Source of the DNA: Periconia sp. R9002
Taxonomy: Eukaryota; Ascomycota; Dothideomycetes; Pleosporales; Periconiaceae
Direction of reading: 5' to 3'
Assembly: GCA_023627715.1 (NCBI GenBank)
Contig: JAMAHW010000010.1
Location: 372,001 to 436,000, forward strand
Length of the DNA: 64,000 nt
The position numbers and the translations under genes are program-made. Under the pieces are notes generated by a model, which did not search any database, had not been told where the DNA came from, and was given only the letters and a program-made list of their open reading frames with translations. Every line of letters begins with the position of its first letter. The stretch's first letter is position 1. Shown here in pieces: positions 46,983-59,459 of this stretch.

Positions 46983-47296
46983 GTGCGGGATATCTAAGGA
47001 AGTATAGAAGATTTCAGTGAGAAAGGAGATGTCTTAGTCCAGCATGCAAAGGAGAAAAGATGTATGGAAAAATTTTGGTCTACGAAGAAAAGGGGAGACA
47101 GAAATCGTATGGAAGGGTGAAGTTAACATGCGGAGAAAAGTATACCCAAGTGCCAAGAATGTTTCACATGATTTGCGTCATATTCATACATTGTGTATCT
47201 ACCCATGAATTGAGTTGAGTTGTGGAGTTTCTAATCTATAAATGCCGAAGAAAACCCCTCGCAATGGGGTGAATTTTTGCAATACTTTTACTTTTT
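46983..47296. other. Convergent 3' flanks, nothing seen
   Basis: 314 bases between the stop codons of the F-box-like gene and the MFS transporter. AT-rich 3' untranslated sequence; no other feature. Confidence 0.5.
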
Positions 47297-49105
47297 TCAT
47301 AGCTTCACCGTGCTATTTGCCCGTATGCGTTCCCCATACTTGATGAACAGGAATGGCATCGGGACAAACAAGATAGCGACGAAGCCCAATAAACTGTTTC
47401 CCCACCCATATCCCATGGCCGCATACATTTTGTTTGCGCTTAGCTTCGGTATAGTCAGCCTTGGTTGCATAATGACAATGGAAAAGGGGGCTTACTGGAA
47501 CAAGAGCCGCGAAGAGACTTCGCGACACAGTGGAAGCGGCCATGGCACTGGCCGCATGGATGGTAAATACATCAACTAGATACGTCATGGCCGGCATGAA
47601 GACCATGAGCAGTGAGAATCCTACAAGCCCAGTGCCTACAATGGGGACCATGAAATGAACACCGTACTGCACGCTCCATCCATACATGAAGAACCCAACG
47701 GGAAGAAGCGTGGCGCCGATGGTCATCACGGGAAGGCGATGCTCGGGAGTGAAGTCGCCGGCTTTGATGTGCTTGGCGGCTATGCGGTTCCCGAAGTTGG
47801 TGCAGACCAGTTGCCCTATGAGAGAACCAACACCGAGGCCGAGGAAGGACAGTCCGACGACGCCGCCTCTCCAACCGTACTGGTTCTTGTATACGTTCGT
47901 GAAGGTGGTGAACAAGATGTATAGATAGGTGTAGGTGATGGCAATGTACAGGGAGATGATGAGACAGATGGGGGAGAGAAAGAGCATCTTGACAGGCCGC
48001 ACAATTGAAAATTTGAATAGGTCTTTTGGGGAGAGGTCAGAAGCGAGGTTGGAGCGTAGCTTGAGGTTTCCGGTTTCGGCGCGGAGACGCTTCGCTTTGC
48101 GTTCAAGAATGACGGGCGCGGATGTTTCCTTCATGAGGAATATGGCCATAATGAAGCATGCTCCTGTTATGATAGCTACAAAGTAAAAAGCCCACCGCCA
48201 GCCTTTGGCTTGGATTAGGAAACCGCCGATGATGGGGCCCACACAGGGGCCGATAGCTGGACAGGTGGATCAGTGATGATGCGCGAGGAAAATGGCATCA
48301 AATGCACTCACTCGGTCCCATCATCCAGACAGACATGGCTGTGCCTCGCTGTTCTCGCGATATGAGATCAGCAATCGTTCCTCCTCCAAGGACTAGTGGC
48401 GCCCCTCCAAATGTCCCCATCAGGAACCGGAACACAATAAACATTGACATGTTTGTCGACACGGCAGCAGCAATGGTGAAGATAATGAACAGGGCCGTAC
48501 AGCTATGGTACAGTATTAACCGGCCGTACATTTCGGAGAGCGGTGCAATCACTATTCATAACATTTTCGTCAGTGGTGTGTCATTCCCCAAGAAAGGATT
48601 GTTCGAAAAATCCCAACATACACAACGGCCCAAAAGCAAAACCCAGCACGAAAACCGATAGCATGAAGCTCGAGAGCATGTTGGATGTCGAATGGAAAGT
48701 CCGCATCACTTCTGGCACACCAGGCGCGAACATGCTCGAAGCAAGGGGAGTCAGGAAAGTCAACGTGGACACGATGACGACCGTCCCCCATTTCTTGAAC
48801 ACTGGCCAATTCAGTGGGTTTTGAGGGTCGTCGGGACCGTCCCAGTAGACGACATTGGGGTCTTGCTCTGGAGCTTCCTCGGTAGCATCATCGTCACTGG
48901 ATAGAGATGGTGCTCCGCCTTTTTCGGGGTCCGGTTGTGTGGTCCGAGATAGGTGTGGTTTGAGGTCGTCGTGGGGGAGGTTGCTAGGGATTTGACGTAG
49001 TGATCCAACATTTGAAGGAATGTCTGCATCATGTCCTTCCAGTGCTGCTTGCTCTATGATCTCGCTACGACTTGGGAGACGGTAAAGTCCTTCTGGCATA
49101 CTCAT
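47297..49105 (-). CDS. MFS drug:H+ antiporter (DHA1 family)
   Basis: Plasma-membrane exporter of the DHA1 (12-TM) group, related to yeast Flr1/Tpo-type multidrug and polyamine transporters. Four exons on the minus strand (49105-48622, 48551-48312, 48256-47496, 47443-47297) give 543 aa. The polar N-terminus (about 85 residues) ends in WDGPDDPQNPLNWP, the usual lead into TM1. Motif A appears as APLSEMYGRLILY between TM2 and TM3 and the antiporter motif C as GPCVGPIIGG in TM5; all three introns fall beside such motifs. The last exon reads LSANKMYAAMGYGWGN and ends KYGERIRANSTVKL. The substrate cannot be predicted; no biosynthetic cluster is adjacent. Confidence 0.88.
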
Positions 49106-51833
49106 GGTGGAGACTAGTGTGGTGGGTTGGGAATTGCCGACTTTTGTTCCCTTACTCGCGTCCCACTTGCGGGGAGGAGAGCCTTATGAGGTTTTCTTCT
49201 GAGAATTGGTTTTTCAGTGTGATGTACGCATTTGGCAATGATGGTGTCGATGCTGGTGTCAGCAAGTAAACGAGCAAAAAGTATGCCAAGTCGATAGATT
49301 CTCGGTGCTTGTCTCCAATAACCTCGTGCTTTCTACACTGGCAATTAGTCAGCCCTTTGCTTCTGTAGTAGTTATCGCACCACACCAGCCTGTTTCGGAG
49401 TAGCATATAGAGAGCATGGACAGATCTGAACCTACTACGTACGAATGCTTAAGGAGTTCCACAACACTGTCTGTCGCGTTTGTCAGGCAGAATTCGCCCA
49501 GGGAACCAAGCCGTGTTATAAACGGATCGGCCCATGTCTGTCTGTATCCAGGTGCCGAGTTCCTGGCCAATGGTCTGCCTCTGCACCATGCACATCGTTC
49601 CCCTTTCCCTCGGAGCGTCAGGTGGTTATTACCGCTGCCCCGGATATAACCTCGTACGAGGCTAACTCGATTCATCTTTATATTTCCAATCACTCGCAGA
49701 TGATGGCGCGTAAGCACTGTATTACATGGCGCGATATTGTTCGAAAAATAAGTTCTCCATGCGCTCGTCTTCAAAAGATTGATACTTCATCCCCATCCAC
49801 TCACGGTCGACAACGGTTCACTTACTCTCACCGTTCAAACCATGCACGCGTCTCGCTAGCAGACTGTCTAACCATGATGTTCTCCAACAAGGAAAAAGAG
49901 CCGAGTCACTACGCCGCGAACCCGCCGCTCAAAGGATCAATTGTCTTTATTTTTTGGTGATGATTTATCATAGATGCACGCCCTTCCCTAGATATGTTCC
50001 TGTGCCGAATTTTTTGCGTTTCAATATCATCAGTAATTGAGATTACAAATGTAACGTAAGTTCTTCCTTTGTTTCTCACCATCTGTTGATCCATCGTCGT
50101 GCAGCATGCATCCTACATGCACATGTATGCAGCCCGGAATCCTTCTAGCGCCCTGGTAGCTAACAATTCCGGTAACAAAAACTATGATATGCTTTTTTGG
50201 GCTGGAAAACCATAGCCAGGGTGCAATCACCGTATGAGTCAGTATGGTACTCCGTGTAGATGAGCACCACCATTTAGCTATTCGAGCATCTTCCTACTCG
50301 ACGCCCCAACCACGCCCAGCAATTTTCATACATACATCACAGTCCCATGAACACCACCTTGCAATTATTCCTAGTCGAAATCCACCTCAACAAGAAGAAA
50401 AATCCCAGCAAAAAACGACATTAATCGGTAAACAACACACACACACCCAAGGAGTCATACAAACTCCGCACATCCATCACCAATCCACACATCTAACCAT
50501 TCGATTGCTACCCACAGAAAAAAGAAGCGTGCCAGCCTAAACACCCTAACTAACCCACATCCCATGATTTCCCCTCATCAATCAATCTCCGCCACCCCGG
50601 CCCCACACCCACACAAACGGGAGAAGCAACATGCAACAAATTAGGTACGTAACCAACCCCATCCAACATTGAATCTCCATCACCCTCCGCGTTTCTGCAT
50701 CCTATTTTCCTTATCTGATCGAACCCCCCCGTCCCTTTCTCGGGCTTCGCTCGCTTCGCTCGGCCGAGCCGCATTTTATCTGATCCGAACCCGAATTCTG
50801 GGGTAGTGTGTACTACTAATGCGTATTCGTTATCTGATGAAACGTCCCCGGGCGGCTGGCTGAGTAGAGAGACTGAGACTCTTCTCTCGTTCTTTACTTT
50901 ACGGTTCCTTTTCCTCCGCGTCCGCGGCGTCTGAGGAGCGGGCGTCTCCGCGCGCGCGGAGGCAGGAGAGGGTATGTACGTATGTGTTTTATTTTCATTA
51001 TTTTGGACAATTGGGAGGGGTTCTACCTTGACAAAAACAAGGACCTAATGTACATATGATGTATATGTACTTAATCTTTTGGGGCTATGTTGGCAGTAAT
51101 CTGCTACGCGAGTGCTATTTTATCTTGCACCCACGAAAACATCATACATTTTTTAGGTACCTGTAGTATATCTCGCGCGGGCTGTTTCTATACCTGGGTG
51201 TTAAAGAATCTTTGTAGTTGGCTTCGCCGTAGTGAGATGGATAAGGTTTGTGCTTACGGCTTATGTTGGGCATGGGAAAGCTTGGTTGGAATGCTTGTTT
51301 GTGTTTGTGTAAGAGCACTCGAGCAAATGAGTGGGTGGGAACGTTGGCTTAGTTACGTAAGAACTAAGGGTACGTATGTAGGTTCGTTTTGAGAGAGTGG
51401 CGGACCTACTAACTTCGTTGAGATTCCATTCCTTTTCTTTTCCTTTTTTTTCTTTTTCATCGTCTCTGGCGTGATTGACCTTCTCGAAACGACGCGACAG
51501 AGATGGATGGAGGGATAGATGGATTGATGAGGTACCTTGGCATCTCGATTGGTCCTCTGCTTTCGCTAATCACAGATCACCGAAGGGGATGAACAGTGCG
51601 GAAATGGGAAACGAGAAAGGAAATGAAAAGCAATAGAAGAGAATGTAGAAAAGAAACTCGAAGAGCTCAAACAACCAGGTTTTCCCCTGTCATATCAAGA
51701 TTTGATTTGTATTTATTTATTCTCAAAGTGCTGGACCGGAGTCGTATCTGCGCTTCCCACCCGCTATTTACCACAAACCACCATTCCTTCTCCCGCTTCC
51801 CGTCGCGCCTCCTTCATCCCGTCGAACAACCAT
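49106..51833. other. 2.7-kb gene-free region
   Basis: Upstream of the MFS gene and downstream of the AA9 gene, both on the minus strand. Holds three TTATCTGAT copies (50711, 50776, 50830), a GC-rich inverted repeat CCTCCGCG/CGCGGAGG (50913 to 50962), and a TTCGCTCG doublet near 50745. Several 60-170-codon frames occur but none has protein-like character. A gene with small exons could be missed here. Confidence 0.4.
50711..50838 (-). promoter_or_regulatory. Three spaced ATCAGATAA sites (GATA-type)
   Basis: TTATCTGAT (ATCAGATAA on the minus strand) occurs at 50711-50719, 50776-50784 and 50830-50838, spaced 65 and 54 bases. GATA-factor sites in such a row can be regulatory, but they are 1.6 kb upstream of the nearest start (MFS transporter). 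Confidence 0.35.
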
Positions 51834-52774
51834 CTAGCAAGTAAGTTTAGCAGGGCCCGGGATCTTGTACGGCTGTCCGTTGCCCACAGGCTGGCCCTTG
51901 GAGTCGTAAATGCTGACGAGGATTCCCGGGTCGTTGGCCGAGTACGCGCCAGGGAAGGACACGGTCTGCGCAGTCTTGCTTCCGGAACTGCTGACGTTGA
52001 TCTGGGCGCAGCCCTGTTTGTTACTTTGTCAGTTGGGAGGTCCCGCGGAGAAAGAGAAGGGGGGCAAGATAAGGATATGAATCACGCACCATGTAGAATT
52101 GAGCGCCGCCTTGCTGGGTCGCTGAGTGCAGGGCGATGATTTCAGCGCGCAGGAGGTACTTTCCAGGAGCGACGCACGACGGCAGCGTGAAGTCGGCCCA
52201 GCCGCCCGTAGCAATCATGCGGTCGACTCCCCATTTCCCGGAGCTGTCGAGACCGTCTTCGGCGACCTTGAACCACGAGAGACCCTTGCCGGTGCTGGCA
52301 ACGGGGTCGTCAACCTTGGCCAGGTAGAAGATGGTGGGGCCTATTAAGTGTCAGCATTCACTGGAAAGAAGACGAATGATGAAACATAGGAGAGAACGGT
52401 TACCCTTGTGCGAAGGGGCGATGGGGTTGTCTTTGTCGCCTGCGAACTGTGCACCGCCGATAACGTGACCCCACTGGACACCGACCTGGTCACCGGCCTT
52501 GACGTCGATGACTTTGTTGGACACCGGCTGGGAGTAGCCGCTATTGCAGGCAAAGTTTCCGTCGTTGACGTTTTGGATCGGATAGTTGGAAGTCGGTGCC
52601 CTGATGGCGACCAGTTGACCTTGGTCCTAAGAATTGTGTGAGAAAGTCCAGGATTCGTCGAGCATGAGGAGGATAGGAATGACTCACAGCGCCATTGACA
52701 CGGACTCGCTGAGCGATACAGTGAGCGGTTCCAAGGGCAGGGAGGAAGGCGAGGATGGCGGCGGAGACCTTCAT
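51834..52774 (-). CDS. AA9 lytic polysaccharide monooxygenase (formerly GH61)
   Basis: Secreted copper enzyme that oxidatively cleaves cellulose or related beta-glucans. Four exons on the minus strand (52774-52688, 52626-52404, 52340-52090, 52013-51834) give 246 aa. The signal peptide [17 protein letters not shown] is followed directly by His, which would be the N-terminal copper ligand of the histidine brace. The second brace His is in [17 protein letters not shown], and the axial Tyr is in GGAQFYMGCAQINV, with the conserved Gln. ALHSA in [11 protein letters not shown] is also typical. The protein ends soon after the catalytic domain ([10 protein letters not shown]), so there is no carbohydrate-binding module. 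A TATA box (GGTATATAAG on the minus strand, 52884-52893) lies about 110 bases upstream. Confidence 0.93.
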
Positions 52775-53388
52775 GACGGCTGACAATTGAGTAGAAAATG
52801 AGTTTGGTTTGTCGAAAAGCAATAGATGGTGTCGGTTTGTGCTGCCGATGGAAGAGAGTGAATGACTGTGTTCCGGACAGAGGCTTATATACCATACGCT
52901 GGCGGCGTTCGATATTGCTGCCCGTCTCACAACGCATTTTGGAATAGATGGGATAATGACCTAGCACTTTATCCTGGACGTGGTATTCGTGTGCAAAGCC
53001 GTCTCCATAAACATGGCACTGTCATCTGGTCGTGGAGATGCCTTGGCATGCTCCCCACATTTTACCCCATACAGTGCCGTCCATCTAGCTACCGATAGGC
53101 TTACATTGTTCCGATACAGGCCAGGGATTTTGTATTTGGATAACCAATGATAATTGGTTCGCGATGTTGAGATGGCATGAGTGTTCGAGTACTGATATTA
53201 ATGTTTCATATAACATCCTGGCTCGCCAAAGCGAATCGTAACACATCAAGGAGCATAGTGCAACGCTTTATTTTGGGCAGACAGCAATTCTGGGAACCAT
53301 GTGACCGCTAAAACGTACATACATATGTATACATGTAGGGACCTATGTCGGTACATGTATATACATGTGCATACATAACTGCGTATGA

Positions 53389-53487
53389 TCAAGACACTAC
53401 ATAACGTAGCGCATCACGATACGAACCATATCCTGTAACTGCCCTAGTTGTATTTAGCCAACTTTATATTCGCGATATAGGACTCAA
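53389..53487 (+). repeat. Dispersed module copy D1
   Basis: Starts ATCAAGACAC and contains ATCCTGTAACTGCCCTAG and CAACTTTATATTCGCGATATAGGACTC. Aligns along its length with copy D2 250 bases downstream, in the same orientation, and with the arms at 29.7-29.9 kb. Confidence 0.6.
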
Positions 53488-53639
53488 TAAAACAATCTTC
53501 TGACAGGAGAGACACCAAGAGCAATTAGAGACAAGGCATTGAGTGTCTAGTAAAATTCAAAGAGTAAACCACTATCTTCTGCTCTACTGGCTAATCTAAA
53601 CCCTAATACCTATACCTATATATATGTAGAGTTGTTTAA

Positions 53640-53745
53640 CATCAAGAACACGACATAGCATGGTGTATTGAGACATTAGGTATGTCCTGTAACCACCCTG
53701 GTGGTCCAAAGCAAACTTTGTACCCACGATATAGGACTCCATTGG
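53640..53745 (+). repeat. Dispersed module copy D2
   Basis: Starts ATCAAGAACAC and contains TCCTGTAACCACCCTGG and AAACTTTGTACCCACGATATAGGACTCC. The TGTAACCACCCTGG block is identical, in reverse complement, to CCAGGGTGGTTACA in the left arm at 29.74 kb. Confidence 0.6.
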
Positions 53746-54998
53746 TGTAGGAAATTTCCGTGCATACATGTGTTTAGCAAACCTGGTCACATGATTCTTA
53801 GACTTGTTCAAACATTTGAAGAGTCTGCCCTCTGTAGAACCCAACGAAGTGTTCGCGAGATTAGGGGTTCCACTTGTGAACAAACTATATCCACGTACTA
53901 TGCAGATCAGGGATCGGAACAGAACATGTGAACAAGGTATACGAGTATGTACAGCGATCATTATGTGGGTAGCTGGCGTACGGGGCTGCTCGCGTATCTC
54001 GGAGGTGAGGAAGGGTGAACTGGGTTATCCATGTTGCAAATTCATCGTTCCCACCTTTTACAAATATTGCAAACGTAACAATGGCCATTGATGGATGCTG
54101 GAGAGTATCTCAGATATATATGTAGTTGGCAGAAAGGGGGGCTTTGAAGGGGCACGAGTGGCAGAGTCCAAGCTATTTTTCTTCCAGTGTCTGCGGATGC
54201 TGCAAAGCATTCGTCAGAGTGTCGAAAGGGTCGGGTAACGTTGGATGGTGCACAGCGATCGATCTGCAAGCCCTTCATGGCGTGCATGTGCATTCAAATG
54301 ACTTTGACCTTTGGGCGACTACGTGTAGCGGCTGGATCATCGGCATGGTTTGGGTTGGCGCCACAGGTGGTGAGGCACAGAGGGCCCTGTTTTTTTGCAC
54401 TTGCCATTCCGGTTCCGTGTGGCACAGGAAGGTCGTGGTGAGATGATGAATGATGGATGGACGGGCTCCGCAGGCCGTGACAGGAGGTGCTAGAGGTGGG
54501 ATGACGATCATGATTGTACTAATGACGGTAGTGGGAGGTGGTTCCCTGATGCCAATGGGGGCTTGTTCGGTCAAAGGCAGCCTAACGAGGCCCGGTTCCG
54601 TTCAGGGAAAGCGATGCATGACATCATGGCCTGCACCTGTCACGCCCAAATAATCCCCCAAACAAGACGACAAAAGACGACCCCCTGGGCACATCGTGCA
54701 AACCGAGACACTCCTCCTTTTCCTTTTCCTCTCCACATTGTCTGTCCACCTCCTTTCAGACCATTATCACGCCTCGGCCATTTGCTTCCTCGCTGCGGCC
54801 CGTTTCCACCAATTCCGGCGCTTTGGTCCCTTCCCCACACAACACAACACAACACCTACCTATCGCTTCTGCTATAGCCATCCCTTCTCCCCAAACACCC
54901 CCTTTTCCTCCTCGCTCTCCTTCCTTCCGACCCCATTCACCTATTCTTCCTCATTCAAACAACTACCTGGATAATAACTTACCTACCTCTGTCCCGCC

Positions 54999-57900
54999 AT
55001 GGCGTCGCAACGTGCTGTGACGCCCACAGCGGGCTACCACTCCAGCTCAGTTCCTGCACCCAACGATCCCAACCATCTGAGTAGAGGTTACGGTGAATCT
55101 TCACACCTTAATGTTGGCGTGAATGACTTTGCGAGTGCACCAGCCAACGATCCTTCCCCCCTCGCCCAATCGCTGCCTGAAGCCCAACGCCGAGGCCGGT
55201 TCGAGGAAACGTTCGATGCAACCACACGAGGATCTTCGATTGTGCGCGACGGCGAAAGACTTGAACGCTCCGCCTCGCGCGCATCTACTCTGAATCAGGG
55301 TGCAGCGCCTTCACGTAGTGGTACCCTCAAAAAGCGCTCCTCTGTCAAACGGTCCGGGAGCTTGAAGCGCAGCGGCAGCCGCAAGAGCCTACACGCAGGA
55401 AGCATACGCGGCGTCAGCATCGAAGACGACGGCCACCCCCCTTCCAACCAGCACAACAGTGTCTTTTATACACCTGTACCCACATCCGGGTCACCTACTG
55501 AGATTCTTGCCAATCGCTTTCAAGGTGCGTGTCAACCGCAAACAGATCCAGGGCCACATACGCGCAGAGCATACATAAACGGCTGACCCATCATACAGCG
55601 TGGCGCAAGCTGCTCAAAGATCTTATAACCTATTTTCGCGAGGTAGCAACGTCATACGAACACCGCGCCAAAGCCCTCCTCAAAGTCTCCAACGTGATTA
55701 ACAATACGAATGCGCCCGCCTTGTTCCTTACAGAAGGTGGCTTGAATGATGCCAATCGCATTCTGCGCGATTACCACAAGCAATCTGTGACGGAAGCGAG
55801 CAAAGCCAAAGACATCCAGGGCGAGATCATCAACCAGCTTTCTGGCTTGAGGGCCGACCTAAGTCACAAAATAAAAGAGATCAAGTCGCTCAGCGGAGAT
55901 TTCAAAAATTCGGTGGAAAAGGAGAAGGAAGTTACCCGGAAATGTGTAGCAGCCCTCGAAGAATCTCTTTCGTTGGTGGACTCCGACCCCGCAGCTATTG
56001 CTGGGAAAGGCGATCCCTTTGTTGTTCGTCTCGGTGTCGACCGACAAGTCGAACGTCAAATTGACGAGGAAAACTATCTCCACCGGGCATATCTCAACCT
56101 GGAGAACTCCGGTCGCGAGCTAGAGTCAATCGTCGTGGGCGAGATCCAGAAGGCTTACAATGCGCTTGCGAATATTCTTAAGCGCGAGGCCGACGAAAGC
56201 TACTCTACTATCGAGAGGCTTCGAAGCGGCCCTGTTGGCATGCCCAGAGATCAGGAGTGGAATGAGTTTGTCACACGTGACCCCCATTTTGTGAATCCCA
56301 ACATACCCTTAAGAAGACTCGAAGGTCGGTGATCTGCCCAGTTTTCATAAACACGAAACTAACTGCTTCAGATATCGAATACCCTGGGAAGCACCACCCT
56401 GCCGCCGCGGAAGTGAGGGCTGGAATGCTAGAGAGAAAGTCAAAGTACCTGAAAAGCTACACACCCGGATGGTAAGTCTCTATTTTTAATTGCAATCTAT
56501 CTTATTGATTATCCTAGGTATGTGCTGTCACCGACACATTTGCACGAATTCAAGAGTGCAGATCGCATCTACACTCAGCCTCCGGTCATGTCACTACTGT
56601 TGTCTGATCAGAAGCTCGGGAGCCATTCTCAACCCGGAAGTAGTTCGCACAAATTTGGTATGCCACCCGCATTGAGGTCTGGCTCTACTGTCTTGCTGAT
56701 TAAATCTAGTTCTCAAAGGTAGACAAACCGGATCAATGCACCGAGGGCATACGTGGGTCTTTAGGTACTGGTTCATGTCCGTGTTCCGTTGATTTTTATG
56801 CCTAACCACATACAGGGCTGAGACATACGATACCATGCTGGCCTGGCGTGACGATATCCAGAATCTCATTGACAAAACTGGCGACGAGCGCAACGCCTTC
56901 GTGCGTCGTACAACCTCCCACAGACGCAGCATCAGCGCGGGAAGCACACGATCATTCAGTTCAGGTGGTGGTGATCTAGATGAAGACGAGGCAGACAACG
57001 TCCCCTTCTCCACTACCCAATCGTTGGTCGGACAGCAGCCGCAGGAGGCCGAGCCGCAACCGAGACCGAGTCCAGGTGGGCGATTTCCATCCGATATCCA
57101 GGTACAACGTCACTTACAAACACCTCGTGAGCCCTCCAGTCGCAGCTCATCGGAGATCGGTCATGATGTAACTTCTGCAGCCGGTGGTTTACAGGGCTCT
57201 AACCCTCCGTATACGGCCGCGGAAGCCCCCCACGATTACGTCCACCAAGATTATCAGAAGCAGCCAAACGCCAATGAGAACCCATACCAATACGACCTGA
57301 ACCGCGCGAACCAGTCAAATGCCAACCAGAATCCGTATGCATATATCCCAAATCGCGCGGATCAACAACCTGCCCCCCCTCCCTTGCAACAGCAAACGTC
57401 CTATTTCGAGAAGAATCCTCCTCCAAACTCTACCCCAGAAACCCATAAGCCCTATGACAGTACCCCGTCATCCAACTTACCAGAAACCAACTACCAACTT
57501 CCACCTCAAGAAAACCTTCTTCCCCAGCAGCCTGTGCCTGAGCAACGACCTTTGAGCAATTATGGCGATTGGATGAGTCCAGCCGCAGGTGCTGTCGGCG
57601 GAGCCGCTGCTGGAGCCTTAGGGGCTGATGCATACCATCGCCATCAACAATACAATCAGCAACCAGAGGAACACCAGCGAAATGCGGATGCTTTCTCACC
57701 CCTTGCCGATACTCAATCTTCTTCAGGACAGCATTACGACCCCACGACTCCTATAAACCCCACGGGCACGACTGCTCCCATCCCTGCACCGTCTGAATCG
57801 GCGAGCGCGCCCGCGCCTACGTCGTCTACTAATATTGACAGTCAGCCTTTTTTAGGAGGGGCTGAGGTACTCACCAGTAGATTCTCGTCTACGACCGCCG

Positions 57901-58091
57901 GTACCTCGAGCCAGATTGCCCACAATGACTATGTCAATGGCGGTCCTGTCCTCGTTCCTGGAACCAGCGAGGTAGTTGTGCCAGAATCCTCGCCTCCACT
58001 TGTCAAAAGGCAAAACACTGATTTTAGTGTTTCGGATCTGCATGTCCCAGGAGAGTACCCAAAGGGTGGCACTTCGGCTACGAAGGTTTAG
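54999..58091 (+). CDS. SLM1: Slm1/Slm2-like BAR-PH protein (TORC2 and PI(4,5)P2 effector)
   Basis: Plasma-membrane (eisosome) protein which in yeast links PI(4,5)P2 and TORC2 signalling to actin and stress response. Six exons (54999-55524, 55599-56324, 56372-56471, 56518-56657, 56710-56764, 56816-58091) give 940 aa, phases agreeing. Residues 1-175 are disordered with a basic Ser-rich patch (KKRSSVKRSGSLKRSGSRKSL), possible kinase sites. The F-BAR-like helical domain spans about 176-420 (WRKLLKDLITYFREVATSYEHRAK onward). A PH domain follows (about 445-540: KYLKSYTPGWYVLSPTHLHEF, GHTWVFRAETYDTMLAWRDDI). The C-terminal 380 residues are disordered, rich in Gln, Pro, Asn, Ser, with a Gly/Ala stretch (AAGAVGGAAAGALGA). 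The PH domain is cut by three introns. Confidence 0.88.
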
Positions 58092-59459
58092 TTTTCTGGG
58101 GGTCTTGCACGCAGATCGCACCCTTTCTGTCACAGTTATTTTTCTTGTCACCAATTTCGATATTCAAATCTATTTTATTTTGCGCGCGTATACACGTGTG
58201 AATATCTTTTTTTTCTCAATCGGGAATGATGAGCTTACTGGGAATATGGGCCACCTAGGTATGGTTGGGTATATGACTAACATAGATATGTGGGGGGCTC
58301 GGGATACTTGTACGGATCGATATGAAGATTGAGCTTTGCGCTTTCATGGTCCGTATCATTATACTACGCGATCGAGGAGGAGTATACATTGGCAAATTGT
58401 TTCCGATGAGTTGCGTAGGACGTGTGCCTTCTTTCGCTCCCATCCCTCCGGTCACTTACTAGTGTCTCGATCTCTATCTCCTTTTTCCCTCTACCTTTCT
58501 TTTATTCTCCAGGCGCGCTCAAGTGGCGCATGTTATACGATATCAAATCTCATTTGTCCTCTTTCCTCCACCAGATATGATTTCCCATCGTCTATGTTAC
58601 GTGCTCCAGTCCAGTATAGCCCTCAAATTAACAAGTGAAGCTCCAGCTCCAGCATCCAGATATATATTGCTTTTGAGGAACGTTTCTGTGGATGCTGCGA
58701 GTAATTGTATCGCTATGCGACGATCCATTGTTGTTTCGATGCCACTAAGGTGTGAGGGAGTAGTGTATGCTGGCAAAGGGGTAAGGTTGAGAGGTTTATC
58801 GTTTGTTCTCGCCTGGTTCTTCGAATATCCAGTCTGCAGCTCTCGGTATAATGTTCGCATGTATAATAGAGATTGATATCAATGGTAGCAAACAACACCT
58901 CCATTGCGTTTATCCGCTAGATCGCTTGCCAATGTGTGTTTCTATTCTGTTTGTTTTTTGCCATATTAAACCAGGGGGAAATGCATAGCTAACATCAGTT
59001 TTCTATATGTTCATACCATAATCTCTCAACTAATAACATGCACTGCTCTCGACCAAAGAGTTTGATGTGTGCTTGTACGACTGATTGCCTAGTTGGGAAT
59101 GCACCTTGATTGGGCGCACTAGCCGGTTAGGGTATGGTCAGCAGAATACCTACCTTCACCGTCCCTTCCAGGTTCACGTTCATCTCTCACTCACTCTCTC
59201 TCCAAATCCCGTCTTCACCTGCACTTTCCTTGCTTGCTATTGTAGCCCCGCTTTGCAATCGTACAATAGGTACAATAAACTGCGGCAGCCTTGGCACGCG
59301 CTTTCTCCTCCCTATAAAATACTCCGTCCGCCATGGCCCTCCCTCCTTCCTCCTCAACACACACATACATCTTGACCACAGTTTTCGGATAACTTCAATC
59401 CCACTTGACCATTTGTCTCTACTTGTTCTCCTGCAGTCTTGCAATTTCACTGTCTCATA
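58092..59459. other. Intergenic region, promoter of the UCH gene
   Basis: 1.37 kb between two plus-strand genes. No credible frame on either strand. The last 300 bases are C/T-rich with CCTATAAAATAC at 59312-59323, a probable TATA box about 145 bases before the ATG at 59460. Confidence 0.5.

Larger units (their letters stand above)
52775..54998. other. Gene-free region with two direct repeat modules
   Basis: 2.2 kb between the divergently placed AA9 gene (-) and Slm1-like gene (+). From the left: AA9 promoter, a palindrome-rich ACATGTATATACATG patch at about 53315-53375, two direct copies of the dispersed module (53389-53487, 53640-53745), then a pyrimidine-rich leader before the Slm1-like ATG with an ACAAC microsatellite near 54836-54852. 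No gene recognised. Confidence 0.5.
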
